A stretch of DNA of 64,000 nt. It comes from Paraburkholderia sp. BL10I2N1. GTDB lineage: Bacteria; Pseudomonadota; Gammaproteobacteria; Burkholderiales; Burkholderiaceae. Under the pieces are notes generated by a model, which worked only from the letters and a program-made list of their open reading frames with translations, was not told the DNA's origin and ran no database searches. The stretch is from the NCBI RefSeq assembly GCF_004361815.1, contig NZ_SNWA01000001.1:1798001-1862000 (forward strand), in the 5' to 3' direction. Both the position numbers and the translations under genes were made by a program. Positions 55,329-64,000 of the stretch are shown piece after piece (within the stretch, counting starts at the first letter, position 1; every line of letters begins with the position of its first letter).

Positions 55329-56606
55329 TCAGAAGAATGTCTCGATGACTTCGGTGACGCGATACGACGGATCGAGCACCAGCAGCTGACGCCATTTGTC
55401 GAACGTCAGGCACGGATGCGAGATATCGAACGCGATCATGTCGCCGACCTTCAGGTCCGCCCCAGCGGGGATTCGCAGATACGCGTGCTGATCCATCAAG
55501 CCGAAGATTTCCCAGCCTTCGCTCGCAGCGATGTCGCGCGGTGCTTCGGTGCCCGGGCGGTAGTGCCTGGCCGGTTCCGGCATGCCGGCATCGAAGGCTG
55601 AATCGCGCTTGCCGAGACCGATGATCGCGCGGTCCGGCTCGGGAATCGACTGCACGTAGGCCCACAGTTGCAGTGCTGGCAGTAACCCTTCGCCCATTTT
55701 CTTTGCGACGGGGTTGCGGGCGAAGATCTCCGTCTGCGCTTTCTTGTAGATGCCGACGTCGTGCGTCAGATAGCAGCCGGGGCGCAGCACGATTTCGACC
55801 TCGCCTGCCTTCGTCGCCTTCGCGAATTCTTCCGCGACCACGTCGTACCAGGCCGAGCCCGCGCCAGACAGGATCGCCGGCGTGCGAGCGAAACGGCCCT
55901 CGCTTGCGAGCGTGCGCGTGATGTCGACCGCGCCGCGCAGAAATTCGCGGACTTCACCTTCCTCTTTCAACACGCCTTCGTAGAGTTCGACGCCGGCAAG
56001 CTTCAACGCCTCGGGATAGCGTGCGATTGCTTCGAGCACCGCATTGCGTTGCGCGTTGTCACGCACGCCGGTGCGGCCGCCCGGCACGCCGAGTTCGAGC
56101 AGCACCTGCAACTCCTTGCGCACCGAGCCGAAGAATTCGCCCAGTTGCTCGACGCCTTCCGCCGAATCCACGAGGCAGAAGAACTCGAACTCCGGGTCGC
56201 TCAGCAGTTCGGCGACCATCAGCATGTTGCGCCGACCGACCAGCTGGTTTGCCATCAGCACGCGCTTGACGCCGCCGTGATAAGCCGCGCGTACCTGATG
56301 CGCGGTGGCAAGGGTGATGCCCCAGGCCCCCGTTTCCAGCTGACGGCGGAACAGTTGCGGCGCCATCGTCGTCTTGCCGTGCGGCGCGAGTTTGACGCCG
56401 TATTCCGCGACGAACGCCTGCATCCATTTCAGGTTGTGCTCGATGCGATCGGCATACAGCACGGCAGCCGGCAGGCTCACGTCTTCATTCAGCAGATTCC
56501 ACTCAAGGCGTGCGGCGTCCGTTAGCTGGATACTGGCGCCCGGAACCATGCCCAAGCCCTTGCTATAAGGATCAATCGTTGCGCCCTGATAGTTTGTAAC
56601 TTTCAT
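55329..56606 (-). CDS. PLP-dependent D-amino-acid lyase/deaminase (DSD1/D-threonine aldolase type)
   Basis: A 425-residue fold-type III PLP enzyme. The PLP lysine lies in KLAPHGKTTMAPQ, in the alanine-racemase-type barrel. GAGSAWYD and RPGCYLTHD are cofactor and metal-side motifs of the D-threonine aldolase/D-serine dehydratase group. It probably removes ammonia or an aldehyde from D-serine or D-threonine-like substrates. I chose the ATG at 56606; ATG 56621 is five codons upstream. Divergent from an RpiR regulator followed by a D-aminoacylase and RidA, which supports a D-amino-acid pathway. Confidence 0.85.
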   Translation of the reverse strand: MKVTNYQGATIDPYSKGLGMVPGASIQLTDAARLEWNLLNEDVSLPAAVLYADRIEHNLKWMQAFVAEYGVKLAPHGKTTMAPQLFRRQLETGAWGITLATAHQVRAAYHGGVKRVLMANQLVGRRNMLMVAELLSDPEFEFFCLVDSAEGVEQLGEFFGSVRKELQVLLELGVPGGRTGVRDNAQRNAVLEAIARYPEALKLAGVELYEGVLKEEGEVREFLRGAVDITRTLASEGRFARTPAILSGAGSAWYDVVAEEFAKATKAGEVEIVLRPGCYLTHDVGIYKKAQTEIFARNPVAKKMGEGLLPALQLWAYVQSIPEPDRAIIGLGKRDSAFDAGMPEPARHYRPGTEAPRDIAASEGWEIFGLMDQHAYLRIPAGADLKVGDMIAFDISHPCLTFDKWRQLLVLDPSYRVTEVIETFF

Positions 56607-56647
56607 GTACTTCCACTCCATCGTCCAGTTAAATCGAATCGAAGTTG

Positions 56648-56669
56648 ACTTTCCTATGTTACAGAAAGT
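56648..56669. promoter_or_regulatory. Inverted repeat in the RpiR divergent promoter region
   Basis: ACTTTC (56648-56653) and GAAAGT (56664-56669) are exact complements separated by 10 bases, in the 210-base gap between the PLP enzyme and the RpiR gene. RpiR/MurR proteins bind such spaced repeats. A candidate operator controlling both directions. Confidence 0.4.
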
Positions 56670-56816
56670 AGGATGTTTCAAGAAATGTTATTTAATACCA
56701 AGCTGGATCCCAGCCCGGTAGTCATCGGGGGGCTTCCAGGTCGTTCCCCGGCCGTTCCCGGTTTTGCCACGGAACATGCGATATAACGGCACCGTTTGCC
56801 GTTCACACAGTTCTTC

Positions 56817-57707
56817 ATGAATTCCACTGCCGAACCGCTCACTTTCGATATCGTCGCCCGCATTGCCGAGTGCGCGCCGGAGTTGCGTTCGGCGGAGCGG
56901 AAGGTGGCGGCGTTGATCCTCGACGATCTGACCGGCGCGTCGCGCGCGAGCATCGGGGCGCTGGCCCAGCAGGCTGGCGTCAGCATCGCGACGGTCACGC
57001 GCTTTGCAAAGGCGGTCGGTTGCCGTGACGTCCGTGAACTGAAGTTGCGCCTTGCCCAGGCCGCAGCGGTCGGGCAGCGCTTCCTGCAACCCGGCAAGCC
57101 CGCGGATGCGCCCGAACCGCTCGCCACCCGCGTTTTCGATGAACTGCAGATGGCCCTCGCGCATAACCATCAACTGCTCTGCCAGGCACCGGTCGCCGGA
57201 GCCGCAGCCGTGCTGCGCGACGCGCGGATGATCTATGTGTTCGGCATGGGCGGCGGCTCCACCGCGCTCGCGGATGAAATGCGTTTTCGCCTCGTGCGTC
57301 TGGGCCGTCCGGTGGCGAGCTATCAGGATAGTTTGCTGCAGCGCATGGTGGCGAGCACGGTGTCGCGCGACTCCGTGGTGCTCGCGCTGTCGACCACCGG
57401 ACGCGTGCCGGAGATGGTGGAGAACTGCCGCATCGCGCGCGGCTACGGTGCGACGCTGATTGCGCTGACTGCACCCGCTTCACCGCTCGCGAAGCTGGCC
57501 GACTGGGTGATTCCGATCGTCGCCTTCGAAACCGATTTCATCTACAAGCCGTCGTCGTCGCGTTACGCGATGATGATGGCGCTCGATGTGCTTGTTACCG
57601 AGCTTGCCGTCAGTCAGGGCGACGAGAGCCGCGAACTGCTGCGCCGCATGAAACACGCGCTCGACACCCACCGTGGTGGCGGCGAACGACAACCGCTAGG
57701 AGATTGA
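56817..57707 (+). CDS. RpiR/MurR-family transcriptional regulator
   Basis: A 296-residue regulator: an N-terminal HTH (about 1-85; ALAQQAGVSIATVTRFAKAV) and a C-terminal SIS domain (about 125-265; YVFGMGGGSTALADEM, LALSTTGRVPEMVE) that binds phosphosugars or related ligands. It starts at ATG 56817. The D-aminoacylase gene follows after three bases, so they are one transcript. It most likely controls this operon and the divergent PLP-enzyme gene. Confidence 0.92.
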   Translation: MNSTAEPLTFDIVARIAECAPELRSAERKVAALILDDLTGASRASIGALAQQAGVSIATVTRFAKAVGCRDVRELKLRLAQAAAVGQRFLQPGKPADAPEPLATRVFDELQMALAHNHQLLCQAPVAGAAAVLRDARMIYVFGMGGGSTALADEMRFRLVRLGRPVASYQDSLLQRMVASTVSRDSVVLALSTTGRVPEMVENCRIARGYGATLIALTAPASPLAKLADWVIPIVAFETDFIYKPSSSRYAMMMALDVLVTELAVSQGDESRELLRRMKHALDTHRGGGERQPLGD

Positions 57708-57710
57708 TCC

Positions 57711-59192
57711 ATGCATTCGCATCCCGAAGCCGCCGATACGCTGATCGTCGGCGCGCAGCTTTACGATGGCACGGGCGCGCCGCCGGTCGAGCGTGACGTC
57801 GCGGTGCGCGACGGCAAGATCGTCGCGATCGGCAACCTGTCGAACTGGCTGGCCGAAGAGGTGATCGAGGCGAACGGCCGCGCGCTTGCGCCGGGTTTCA
57901 TCGATGTCCACACGCACGACGACACCCATGTGATCCGCTCGCCGCAAATGCTGCCGAAGATCACGCAGGGCGTGACGACGGTGATCGTCGGCAATTGCGG
58001 GATCAGCGCTTCGCCGGTGGCGCTCAAGGGCGATCCACCCGATCCGATGAACCTGCTTGGCGAGCGCGACGCGTTCAGGTATCCGACGTTCGCGGCGTAT
58101 GTGGAAGCGGTGAACGCGGCGCGGCCGGCGGTGAACGTTGCCGCGCTGATCGGGCATACGGCGCTGCGCAACAACCACATGGACCGGCTGGACCGCGCTG
58201 CGACGTCGACGGAAATCGACGGTATGCGTGTGCAGCTTGAAGAGGCGCTGTCGAATGGCGCGCTTGGGCTGAGCAGCGGGCTTGCGTACGGCTCGGCGTA
58301 TGCGTCGCCGACAGAGGAAGTGATGGCGCTGGCGGAACCGCTGGCTTTGGCCGGTGCGCTATACACGACGCACATGCGTACCGAGTTCGACGCGATTCTC
58401 GATGCGATGGACGAGGCTTATCGCGTTGGCCGGCATGCTCGCGTGCCGGTGATCATCTCGCATCTGAAATGCGCGGGGCCGTCGAACTGGGGGCGCAGCG
58501 CCGAGGTGCTGGATTCGCTTGAGGGTGCGCGTCGTTTGCAGCCGATCGGCTGCGATTGCTATCCGTACAACCGCAGTTCGTCGACACTCGACGTGAAGCA
58601 GGTGACGGGCGACATCGACATCACGATCACCTGGTCCGAGCCGCATCCGGAGATGGCGGGCATGCTGGTGAAGGACATCGCGGCAGAGTGGGGCGTAACG
58701 CAGCAGGAGGCGGGCAAGCGGTTGCAACCGGCGGGCGCGGTGTATCACAACATGTCGGAGGACGACGTGCGGCGCATCCTGTCGCACCCGGCGACGATGG
58801 TCGGCTCGGATGGCCTGCCGAACGATCCGTTGCCGCATCCGCGCTTGTGGGGTGCGTTTCCGCGCGTGCTTGGGCACTATGCACGCGATGCGGGCCTGAT
58901 TCCGCTGGAAGAGGCCGTGCGCAAGATGACGGGGTTGTCAGCGCGGCGCTTCGGGCTAACACAGCGCGGCGAAGTGCATGTGGGTTATCACGCCGATCTG
59001 GTGCTGTTCGATCCGGCGCGGGTGCGCGACGCAGCGACCTTCGAGAAGCCCCAGCAAGCGGCGGAAGGTATCGATGCGGTGTGGGTGAATGGCGTGCTGT
59101 CGTACCGTGACGGGCAGCCGACTGGCGAGCGCGCCGGGCATTTCGTTGCGCGCGGGGCAGCATCGCGAGGCGACGCGCACGGAGCGTTCTGA
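57711..59192 (+). CDS. N-acyl-D-amino-acid deacylase
   Basis: A 493-residue amidohydrolase-superfamily protein. The first metal motif is DVHTHDDTHV, followed by the conserved cysteine loop GNCGISASPV, HTALR, histidine-containing ISHLKCAG, and late VGSDGLPND with the catalytic aspartate. It should remove acyl groups from N-acyl-D-amino acids, releasing D-amino acids for the PLP enzyme encoded divergently. GGAG lies nine bases before the ATG, just inside the end of the RpiR gene. Full family length. Confidence 0.93.
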   Translation: MHSHPEAADTLIVGAQLYDGTGAPPVERDVAVRDGKIVAIGNLSNWLAEEVIEANGRALAPGFIDVHTHDDTHVIRSPQMLPKITQGVTTVIVGNCGISASPVALKGDPPDPMNLLGERDAFRYPTFAAYVEAVNAARPAVNVAALIGHTALRNNHMDRLDRAATSTEIDGMRVQLEEALSNGALGLSSGLAYGSAYASPTEEVMALAEPLALAGALYTTHMRTEFDAILDAMDEAYRVGRHARVPVIISHLKCAGPSNWGRSAEVLDSLEGARRLQPIGCDCYPYNRSSSTLDVKQVTGDIDITITWSEPHPEMAGMLVKDIAAEWGVTQQEAGKRLQPAGAVYHNMSEDDVRRILSHPATMVGSDGLPNDPLPHPRLWGAFPRVLGHYARDAGLIPLEEAVRKMTGLSARRFGLTQRGEVHVGYHADLVLFDPARVRDAATFEKPQQAAEGIDAVWVNGVLSYRDGQPTGERAGHFVARGAASRGDAHGAF

Positions 59193-59261
59193 TTTTTCTG
59201 CTTTTGTTTTTGTTGACTGTCGTGCGTTGACGGTCTGGGTTGAATTTCGAGGAGTGAACTG

Positions 59262-59654
59262 ATGAAGCGATATGGCGTAGAAGGTGGTAAGGGTACTGGC
59301 GGGCAGCATATGCCTTTTGCACGTGCCGTCGAAGCGGATGGCTGGCTGTTCGTGTCTGGTCAGACGCCGATGGAAAACGGCGAAGTGATTAACGGTGGCA
59401 TTGTTGAGCAATCGCACAAGGCGATTCAGAATGTGTTCGCTATCCTCAAGGAAGCAGGGTATGGGGCTGAGCACGTCGTTCGATGCGGTGTCTGGCTCGA
59501 TGATCCTCGCGATTTTGCTTCCTTCAATAAGGTTTTTCGGGAGTACTTTGGGGAGAATCCGCCTGCGCGGGCTTGTGTTGTTTCCAGTATGGTGATTGAT
59601 TGCAAGGTTGAGGTTGATTGCGTGGCGTATAAGGTGCCGGCTGGCAAAGCTTGA
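59262..59654 (+). CDS. RidA-family reactive imine/enamine deaminase
   Basis: A 130-residue YjgF/YER057c/UK114 protein. AVEADGWLFVSGQTPMENG near the N-terminus and NPPARACVVSSMVIDCKVEVDCVAY with the conserved arginine (in PPARACV) are typical. RidA proteins hydrolyse 2-aminoacrylate-like enamines released by PLP dehydratases. This fits a D-serine/threonine dehydratase in the same cluster. GAGGAG precedes the ATG; 69 bases after the D-aminoacylase. Confidence 0.92.
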   Translation: MKRYGVEGGKGTGGQHMPFARAVEADGWLFVSGQTPMENGEVINGGIVEQSHKAIQNVFAILKEAGYGAEHVVRCGVWLDDPRDFASFNKVFREYFGENPPARACVVSSMVIDCKVEVDCVAYKVPAGKA

Positions 59655-59670
59655 TTTTTTGTTTTTTGCG

Positions 59671-59715
59671 TTGCCGTCCCTTGATTTGCATTTGGTGCAA
59701 ATCAAGGGACGGCAA
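59671..59715. terminator. Large bidirectional hairpin between ridA-type gene and queF
   Basis: TTGCCGTCCCTTGATTTGCA (59671-59690) is followed after the 5-base loop TTTGG by its perfect complement TGCAAATCAAGGGACGGCAA (59696-59715). A 20-bp perfect stem with flanking T-rich and A-rich runs lies between convergent genes, so it terminates both. Its outer arms resemble the sequences bordering the IS4 element at 29.6 and 31.07 kb. Confidence 0.9.
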
Positions 59716-59727
59716 AAAACCAGAACC

Positions 59728-60552
59728 TTATTGCCGCGCAGTGCGCAAATTATCCGGCATAGGCAAATTAAAGTTAGTCCGAAACGGATTGATATCAAGC
59801 CCCCCGCGGCGCGTATACCGCGCATAAACCGCGAGCTTCACAGGCTGACATGCCTTCAAGACATCGACAAAAATCCTCTCCACACACTGCTCATGAAACC
59901 CGGTGTGATTCCGATAGGAAATAATGTACCGCAGCAGTCCTGCCTGATCGATCTGCGGCCCGACGTAATGAATCTGCACGCTGCCCCAATCGGGCTGCCC
60001 GGTCACCGGGCAATTCGACTTGAGGAGATTGGAGAACAGGGTCTCTTCAACCGGAGCCTCATCGAACGCCGCGGTCAAAAGAGAAGGATCAGGGTGATAA
60101 ACATCCGTATCGAGATCGAGCCGGTCCAGTGACAACCCGTCAAACTCCTCGAGCGCCAACTTGCCAAACTCGGCCGGCGGTGCGAGATGCACGGAAACAC
60201 TCGCCCCGCTCGCAGCGGAAACGTCGCGCTTGATGGTCTCCCGCACGACATCGATCGATTCAAACGGAGTCTGCGCGAACGACCCAAGATAAAGCTTGAA
60301 CGACTTGGACTCGACGATATTCGGTGAATCCGCAGGCACAAAAAAAGTCGCCACGGCAATCTGCGGCTTGCCCCGCGCGTTCAGCCACGAAAGCTCGTAA
60401 GCATTCCAGATGTCAGTGCCAAAAAACGGCAGCCGCGCTCCGATGCCGATCGCCTCGCGCGCATTGCTGCGTGCGATCGGAAAGAGCAGTGACGCGTCGT
60501 ACTGTTCGGTGTAAGCGGCGGGTTTGCCAAGCGGCGATTGTTCGGGTGTCAT
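59728..60552 (-). CDS. queF: NADPH-dependent 7-cyano-7-deazaguanine reductase
   Basis: A 274-residue type II (YqfF-like two-domain) QueF that reduces preQ0 to preQ1 for queuosine. The N-terminal half holds [12 protein letters not shown]; the C-terminal half has the catalytic cysteine in [17 protein letters not shown] and the E/H substrate region [10 protein letters not shown]. Length fits the long bimodular form. Its ATG overlaps the upstream 5'-nucleotidase by four bases. No other queuosine genes are adjacent. Confidence 0.95.
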   Translation of the reverse strand: MTPEQSPLGKPAAYTEQYDASLLFPIARSNAREAIGIGARLPFFGTDIWNAYELSWLNARGKPQIAVATFFVPADSPNIVESKSFKLYLGSFAQTPFESIDVVRETIKRDVSAASGASVSVHLAPPAEFGKLALEEFDGLSLDRLDLDTDVYHPDPSLLTAAFDEAPVEETLFSNLLKSNCPVTGQPDWGSVQIHYVGPQIDQAGLLRYIISYRNHTGFHEQCVERIFVDVLKACQPVKLAVYARYTRRGGLDINPFRTNFNLPMPDNLRTARQ

Positions 60553-61451
60553 GATGCGTTCACGATGCCACTTACGACGTGCCCGGTCGCCGTAACGACA
60601 CGGGCCGATTCGCAGTGGCGAATTTGGTCGTCGAAGAAAAAGTCCGGTTCGAACTCGCGCAGGAAATCTCCCTTGTCGAGTCCGCCGAGGAACATCGCTT
60701 CGTCGATTTCGATGTTCCAGGCCATCAGTGTCCTGATCGCCCGCTCGTGCGCCGGTGCCGATCGCGCGGTGACCAGCGCGGTCCGGATGTGCATCGGGGC
60801 GGCTTCGTCCGCGAGCTTCTGCAGACGGTGCAGCGCTTCGAGCAGCGGCTTTAACGGACCGTCGGCAAGCGGCAGATGCTTGTTGTCGGTCTCGTGACCG
60901 ACGAATGCACCCAGGCCTTCCTGCTGAAAAATGCGTTCGGCTTCGTCGGAAAACAGCACGGCGTCGCCGTCGAAGGCAATGCGGATTTCGTCCGGATACT
61001 TGCTCGCCATTTTCGCCGATTCCGGCAACACGCGCGCGGCGGGAAACCCGGCCGCCAATGCGTCGCGCACGTCTTCCTGGTTGGCGGACAAAAACAGCGC
61101 CGCGTTCAGCGGCTTCAGGTAGCTGAACGGCGCACGTCCCCGAGTGAACACGCCGCGCTCGATTGCGAGGCCATGCTCGCGGCAGGAACTGAACGCGCGC
61201 AACCCACTGATCGGATCGCTGCGCGACAGGATCACGACTTCCACGCGATGCGCGCCCGCGTTCAGCGCGAGCAGCTTGCGGATCAGCGCAAACGCGACGC
61301 CCGGGCGCGCCGGCACATTCAGGCGCTCGCGCTGCAAGGCTTCGTACGCCTGCAGGTCGCCTGTTTCATACACGCGGTTTTCTTCCTCGAAGTCGAACAG
61401 CGCGCGCGATGAGATCGCCACGACCAGCTTGTCTTCAAGCGAAAAAGCCAT
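60549..61451 (-). CDS. 5'-nucleotidase (cytosolic cN-I-like)
   Basis: A 300-residue protein of the bacterial 5'-nucleotidase family related to eukaryotic c[17 protein letters not shown] is the HAD-like acidic motif, [16 protein letters not shown] and [23 protein letters not shown] carry later conserved residues. It dephosphorylates nucleoside 5'-monophosphates; substrate preference is unknown. It lies 18 bases downstream of ilvA on the minus strand and overlaps queF by four bases, so ilvA-nucleotidase-queF may be one transcript. Confidence 0.88.
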   Translation of the reverse strand: MAFSLEDKLVVAISSRALFDFEEENRVYETGDLQAYEALQRERLNVPARPGVAFALIRKLLALNAGAHRVEVVILSRSDPISGLRAFSSCREHGLAIERGVFTRGRAPFSYLKPLNAALFLSANQEDVRDALAAGFPAARVLPESAKMASKYPDEIRIAFDGDAVLFSDEAERIFQQEGLGAFVGHETDNKHLPLADGPLKPLLEALHRLQKLADEAAPMHIRTALVTARSAPAHERAIRTLMAWNIEIDEAMFLGGLDKGDFLREFEPDFFFDDQIRHCESARVVTATGHVVSGIVNAS

Positions 61452-61469
61452 AGGTTCAGTCCGGACGCG

Positions 61470-62993
61470 TCAGGCGAGGAACAGCCGGTAGACCGGATTC
61501 GCGCTTTCTTCCCAGTACGGATAGCCGAGCGTCGTGAGAAAGCGGGCGAATTCGCCGTCTTCCGTGCCGGGCACCTGAATGCCGACCAGGATCGAGCTGT
61601 AGTCCGCGCCCTGGTTGCGGTAGTGGAACAGGCTGATATTCCAGTCCGGCGCCATCGACGACAGGAACTTCATCAGCGCGCCCGGCCGCTCCGGGAATTC
61701 GAAGCGGAACAGCCGCTCGTCGTGCGCGAGCGGCGAACGGCCCCCCACCATGTAGCGGATGTGCTGCTTCGACAGTTCGTCGTTCGTCAGGTCGACAGTG
61801 GCGAAGCCGTGCGCCTCGAACGCCTTCGCGATCTCCGCCGATTCGCCGCGATTGCGGATCTGTACGCCCACAAAGATGTGCGCCGAACGCGCATCGGCGA
61901 TCCGGTAGTTGAATTCGGTGACGCTGCGGGTGCCGACCACATCGCAGAAGCGCCTGAAGCTGCCGCGCTCTTCGGGGATCGTCACGGCGAACACCGCTTC
62001 GCGGGCCTCGCCCACTTCGGCACGCTCGGCGACAAAGCGCATCCGGTCGAAATTCATGTTCGCGCCCGAGGTGACCGCGATCAGCGTCTGGTTTTCGATC
62101 CCTTCGCGTTCCGTGTACTGCTTGGCGCCCGCCACCGCCAGCGCGCCCGCCGGTTCGAGCACGCTGCGGGTGTCCTGGAAGACGTCCTTGATCGCGGCGC
62201 ACAGGGCGTCGGTATTCACCAGCAGCACTTCGTCGAGATACGCGCGGCACAGGCGGAAGGTTTCCTCGCCGACCAGCTTCACCGCGGTGCCGTCCGAAAA
62301 GAGGCCCACCTCGGTCAGCGCGATGCGCTCCCCGGCTTTCAGCGACTGCGCCATCGCGCAGGAATCCTCGGTCTGCACGCCGATCACCCTGATCTCGGGC
62401 CGCACCGCCTTGACGTAAGCGGCCACGCCCGCCGCGAAGCCGCCGCCGCCGATCGGCACGAAGATCGCGTGGATCGGGCCCTGATGCTGGCTCAGGATTT
62501 CCATCGCCACGGTGCCCTGGCCGGCGATCACGTACGGATCGTCGAACGGGTGGACGAAGGCGAGGCCGCGCTCCTCCTGAAGCTTCACGGCATGCGCGTA
62601 GGCGTCGCTATACGATTCGCCGGCCTGCACGACTTCGACCGTCGGGCCGCCGTGGGCGCGCACCGCGTCGACCTTCACCTGCGGCGTCGTCACCGGCACC
62701 ACGATGATCGCCTTCACGCCAAGCCGTGCCGCCGACAGCGCCACACCCTGCGCATGGTTGCCCGCCGACGCGGTGATCACGCCGCGCTGCAGCGCGTCGG
62801 CCGGCAGATTCACCATCTTGTTGTAGGCGCCGCGCAGCTTGAACGAGAAAACCGGCTGATTGTCCTCGCGCTTCAGGTACACCGGATTGCGTAGCCGCGC
62901 CGACAGATTCGGAGCATGTTCGAGCTCCGTCTCGCGAGCCACGTCATAGACGCGGGCGGTCAGGGTTTTCTTGAGGTAGTCGTGGGAGGCCAT
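61470..62993 (-). CDS. ilvA: Biosynthetic threonine ammonia-lyase (threonine dehydratase)
   Basis: A 507-residue PLP enzyme that deaminates threonine to 2-oxobutyrate, the first step to isoleucine. The PLP lysine is in FSFKLRGAYNKM; the catalytic domain shows SAGNHAQGVA and PIGGGGFAAGVA. Two ACT-like regulatory domains (about 330-507) bind isoleucine and valine, marking the biosynthetic rather than catabolic enzyme. The ATG at 62993 is chosen; an open frame upstream to 63419 is not family-like. Confidence 0.95.
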   Translation of the reverse strand: MASHDYLKKTLTARVYDVARETELEHAPNLSARLRNPVYLKREDNQPVFSFKLRGAYNKMVNLPADALQRGVITASAGNHAQGVALSAARLGVKAIIVVPVTTPQVKVDAVRAHGGPTVEVVQAGESYSDAYAHAVKLQEERGLAFVHPFDDPYVIAGQGTVAMEILSQHQGPIHAIFVPIGGGGFAAGVAAYVKAVRPEIRVIGVQTEDSCAMAQSLKAGERIALTEVGLFSDGTAVKLVGEETFRLCRAYLDEVLLVNTDALCAAIKDVFQDTRSVLEPAGALAVAGAKQYTEREGIENQTLIAVTSGANMNFDRMRFVAERAEVGEAREAVFAVTIPEERGSFRRFCDVVGTRSVTEFNYRIADARSAHIFVGVQIRNRGESAEIAKAFEAHGFATVDLTNDELSKQHIRYMVGGRSPLAHDERLFRFEFPERPGALMKFLSSMAPDWNISLFHYRNQGADYSSILVGIQVPGTEDGEFARFLTTLGYPYWEESANPVYRLFLA

Positions 62994-63503
62994 GCGGGAG
63001 GCGCACGAAGCGCTTTGCGGGACGGAAAAGGTTAATGATAGCGCCAACCGCCTCCGCTCTGGCCGCAGCCATACCTTTGCAGCGCCTTTGCCCGGCTTTT
63101 GCCTGTTCGTTTGGCCGACCGTCCGGTTGGCTTTCGCGTCTACGAAATGGATGGTCCGTACCAGTGCTTTATCCGTCGGGAGGGCGGTTGCAGCGCGATC
63201 CGACCTCCGGCGCGCACCCGGATCATGCGTTAGAATCCCATTTTGGAACAAGGATCGGAAGATGCACTGGCAGCCCCGGATCGACCATTTGATGCCCGCA
63301 CCGCGTGAGTCCCGTCCCGCGGCGCAGCGGCACGTCCGGCATGCACGATCGTGTAGCTGCTGAGCGCCGCGAGGCAGCCGATGTGTGTCGCCCGTCGTTC
63401 GTGCTTCGCTCACCAACAAAATTTCCAGAATTGCGCCCCACGCGCACCGTCGGCAGGCGCCTCACCTTTGAGCGCGCTTCGCTGACCCACCGAGTCGTCC
63501 AAA
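62994..63503. other. 510-base gap between ilvA and the oxidoreductase gene
   Basis: Divergent intergenic region without a supported gene. It should hold both promoters. A -10-like TAGAAT at 63231-63236 points toward the oxidoreductase gene, but the -35 region is poor. Short frames on both strands are not family-like and lack ribosome binding sites. The gap is longer than usual in this part of the window. Confidence 0.4.
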
Positions 63504-64000
63504 CATGAACGCACCTCAAGTCTTCGATCCGCACGGCGCCGCCGCCGCGGTGTCCCTCGATCTCGAACCGCGCCTGCGCGAAATTCCCTATAACTACACG
63601 TCGTTTTCCGATCGCGAAATCGTCATCCGCCTGCTCGGCGACGAAGCGTGGGCCGCGCTGGCCGAACTGCGCGCCGAGCGCCGCACCGGCCGCTCGGCAC
63701 GGATGCTTTACGAAGTGCTCGGCGATATCTGGGTCGTGCGCCGCAATCCGTACCTGCAGGACGACCTGCTCGACAATCCGAAGCGCCGCGCGCTGCTGAT
63801 CGAGGCACTCAACCACCGTCTGGCGGAGATCGAGAAGCGCCGCCGCGCCGATCTCGTCGAGCATGGCGACGAAGCCGGCGTGGATCGGGCGGCGAGAGTC
63901 GAGACGCTGGTCGCCGCGGCGCGCCGCGCGGTTGCGGATTTCGCCAGCGAGTTCGACAAGACCGCCGACCTGCGCCGCCGCGCGACGAAGGTGCTGGGCC
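63504..64000 (+). CDS. FAD/FMN-binding oxidoreductase with DUF3683 (N-terminal part)
   Basis: The first 165 residues of a gene that continues past the window's right end. The beginning, [20 protein letters not shown] and [20 protein letters not shown], matches the DUF3683 N-terminal domain of large Burkholderiaceae FAD-binding oxidoreductases with a C-terminal Fe-S domain. Substrate not known. ATG at 63504. Divergent from ilvA. The FAD domain itself is not in the window. Confidence 0.8.

Overview
The window looks like a stretch of the main chromosome of a Burkholderiaceae bacterium, most likely Paraburkholderia or Caballeronia. The basis is high GC content, protein sequences typical of that family, and a gene order I associate with Burkholderia chromosome 1. 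No taxon was confirmed by a search.

The left half (1-29,600) is mostly housekeeping and compact. It holds ybiB, maiA, ftsY, rsmD, coaD, a YfhL-type ferredoxin and hisC. A minus-strand block follows: TPR protein, lolB, ispE, tRNA-Gln(TTG), prs, rplY and pth. Then come the repair pair mutM-mutY, and a long minus-strand block for nitrogen-PTS and envelope functions (LON-domain protein, rapZ, hprK, ptsN, hpf, rpoN, lptB, lptA, lptC, kdsC, kdsD). The kdsD/lpt genes supply Kdo and lipopolysaccharide transport; rapZ/hprK/ptsN/rpoN/hpf form the regulatory part. A KefB/C-like antiporter, apt, a LysE-family exporter, a Nudix protein and purU complete this half.

Between convergent purU and a PerM-type gene sits an IS4-family element (about 29,606-31,075). 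Its transposase appears frameshifted near the N-terminus. It lies inside inverted sequences that resemble the ridA/queF terminator at 59.7 kb. uvrA, an MFS gene and ssb follow. Then comes an eroded patch: a DinB-family remnant, two tiny overlapping genes, a DUF4239 gene and a solute-binding-protein remnant just before a 2-keto-4-pentenoate hydratase-like gene.

The accessory right half (40-56 kb) holds a chemoreceptor gene behind a near-perfect FliA (sigma-28) promoter, a divergent LysR/MFS pair, and the most unusual locus here. That locus has three tandem response regulators with RcsB-like DNA-binding domains, followed by one hybrid kinase with no visible membrane segment. An RcsAB-box-like sequence lies in front of the kinase gene. 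A strong candidate small RNA with three hairpins and a U tract follows on the opposite strand. Next come CHRD, HSL-esterase and EcsC genes, and a DHA2 efflux pump with its MarR regulator and a palindromic operator candidate.

From 55.3 to 59.7 kb a small D-amino-acid catabolic cluster (PLP D-amino-acid lyase/deaminase, RpiR regulator, N-acyl-D-amino-acid deacylase, RidA) is followed by queF, a 5'-nucleotidase, ilvA and the start of an FAD/Fe-S oxidoreductase that runs off the window.
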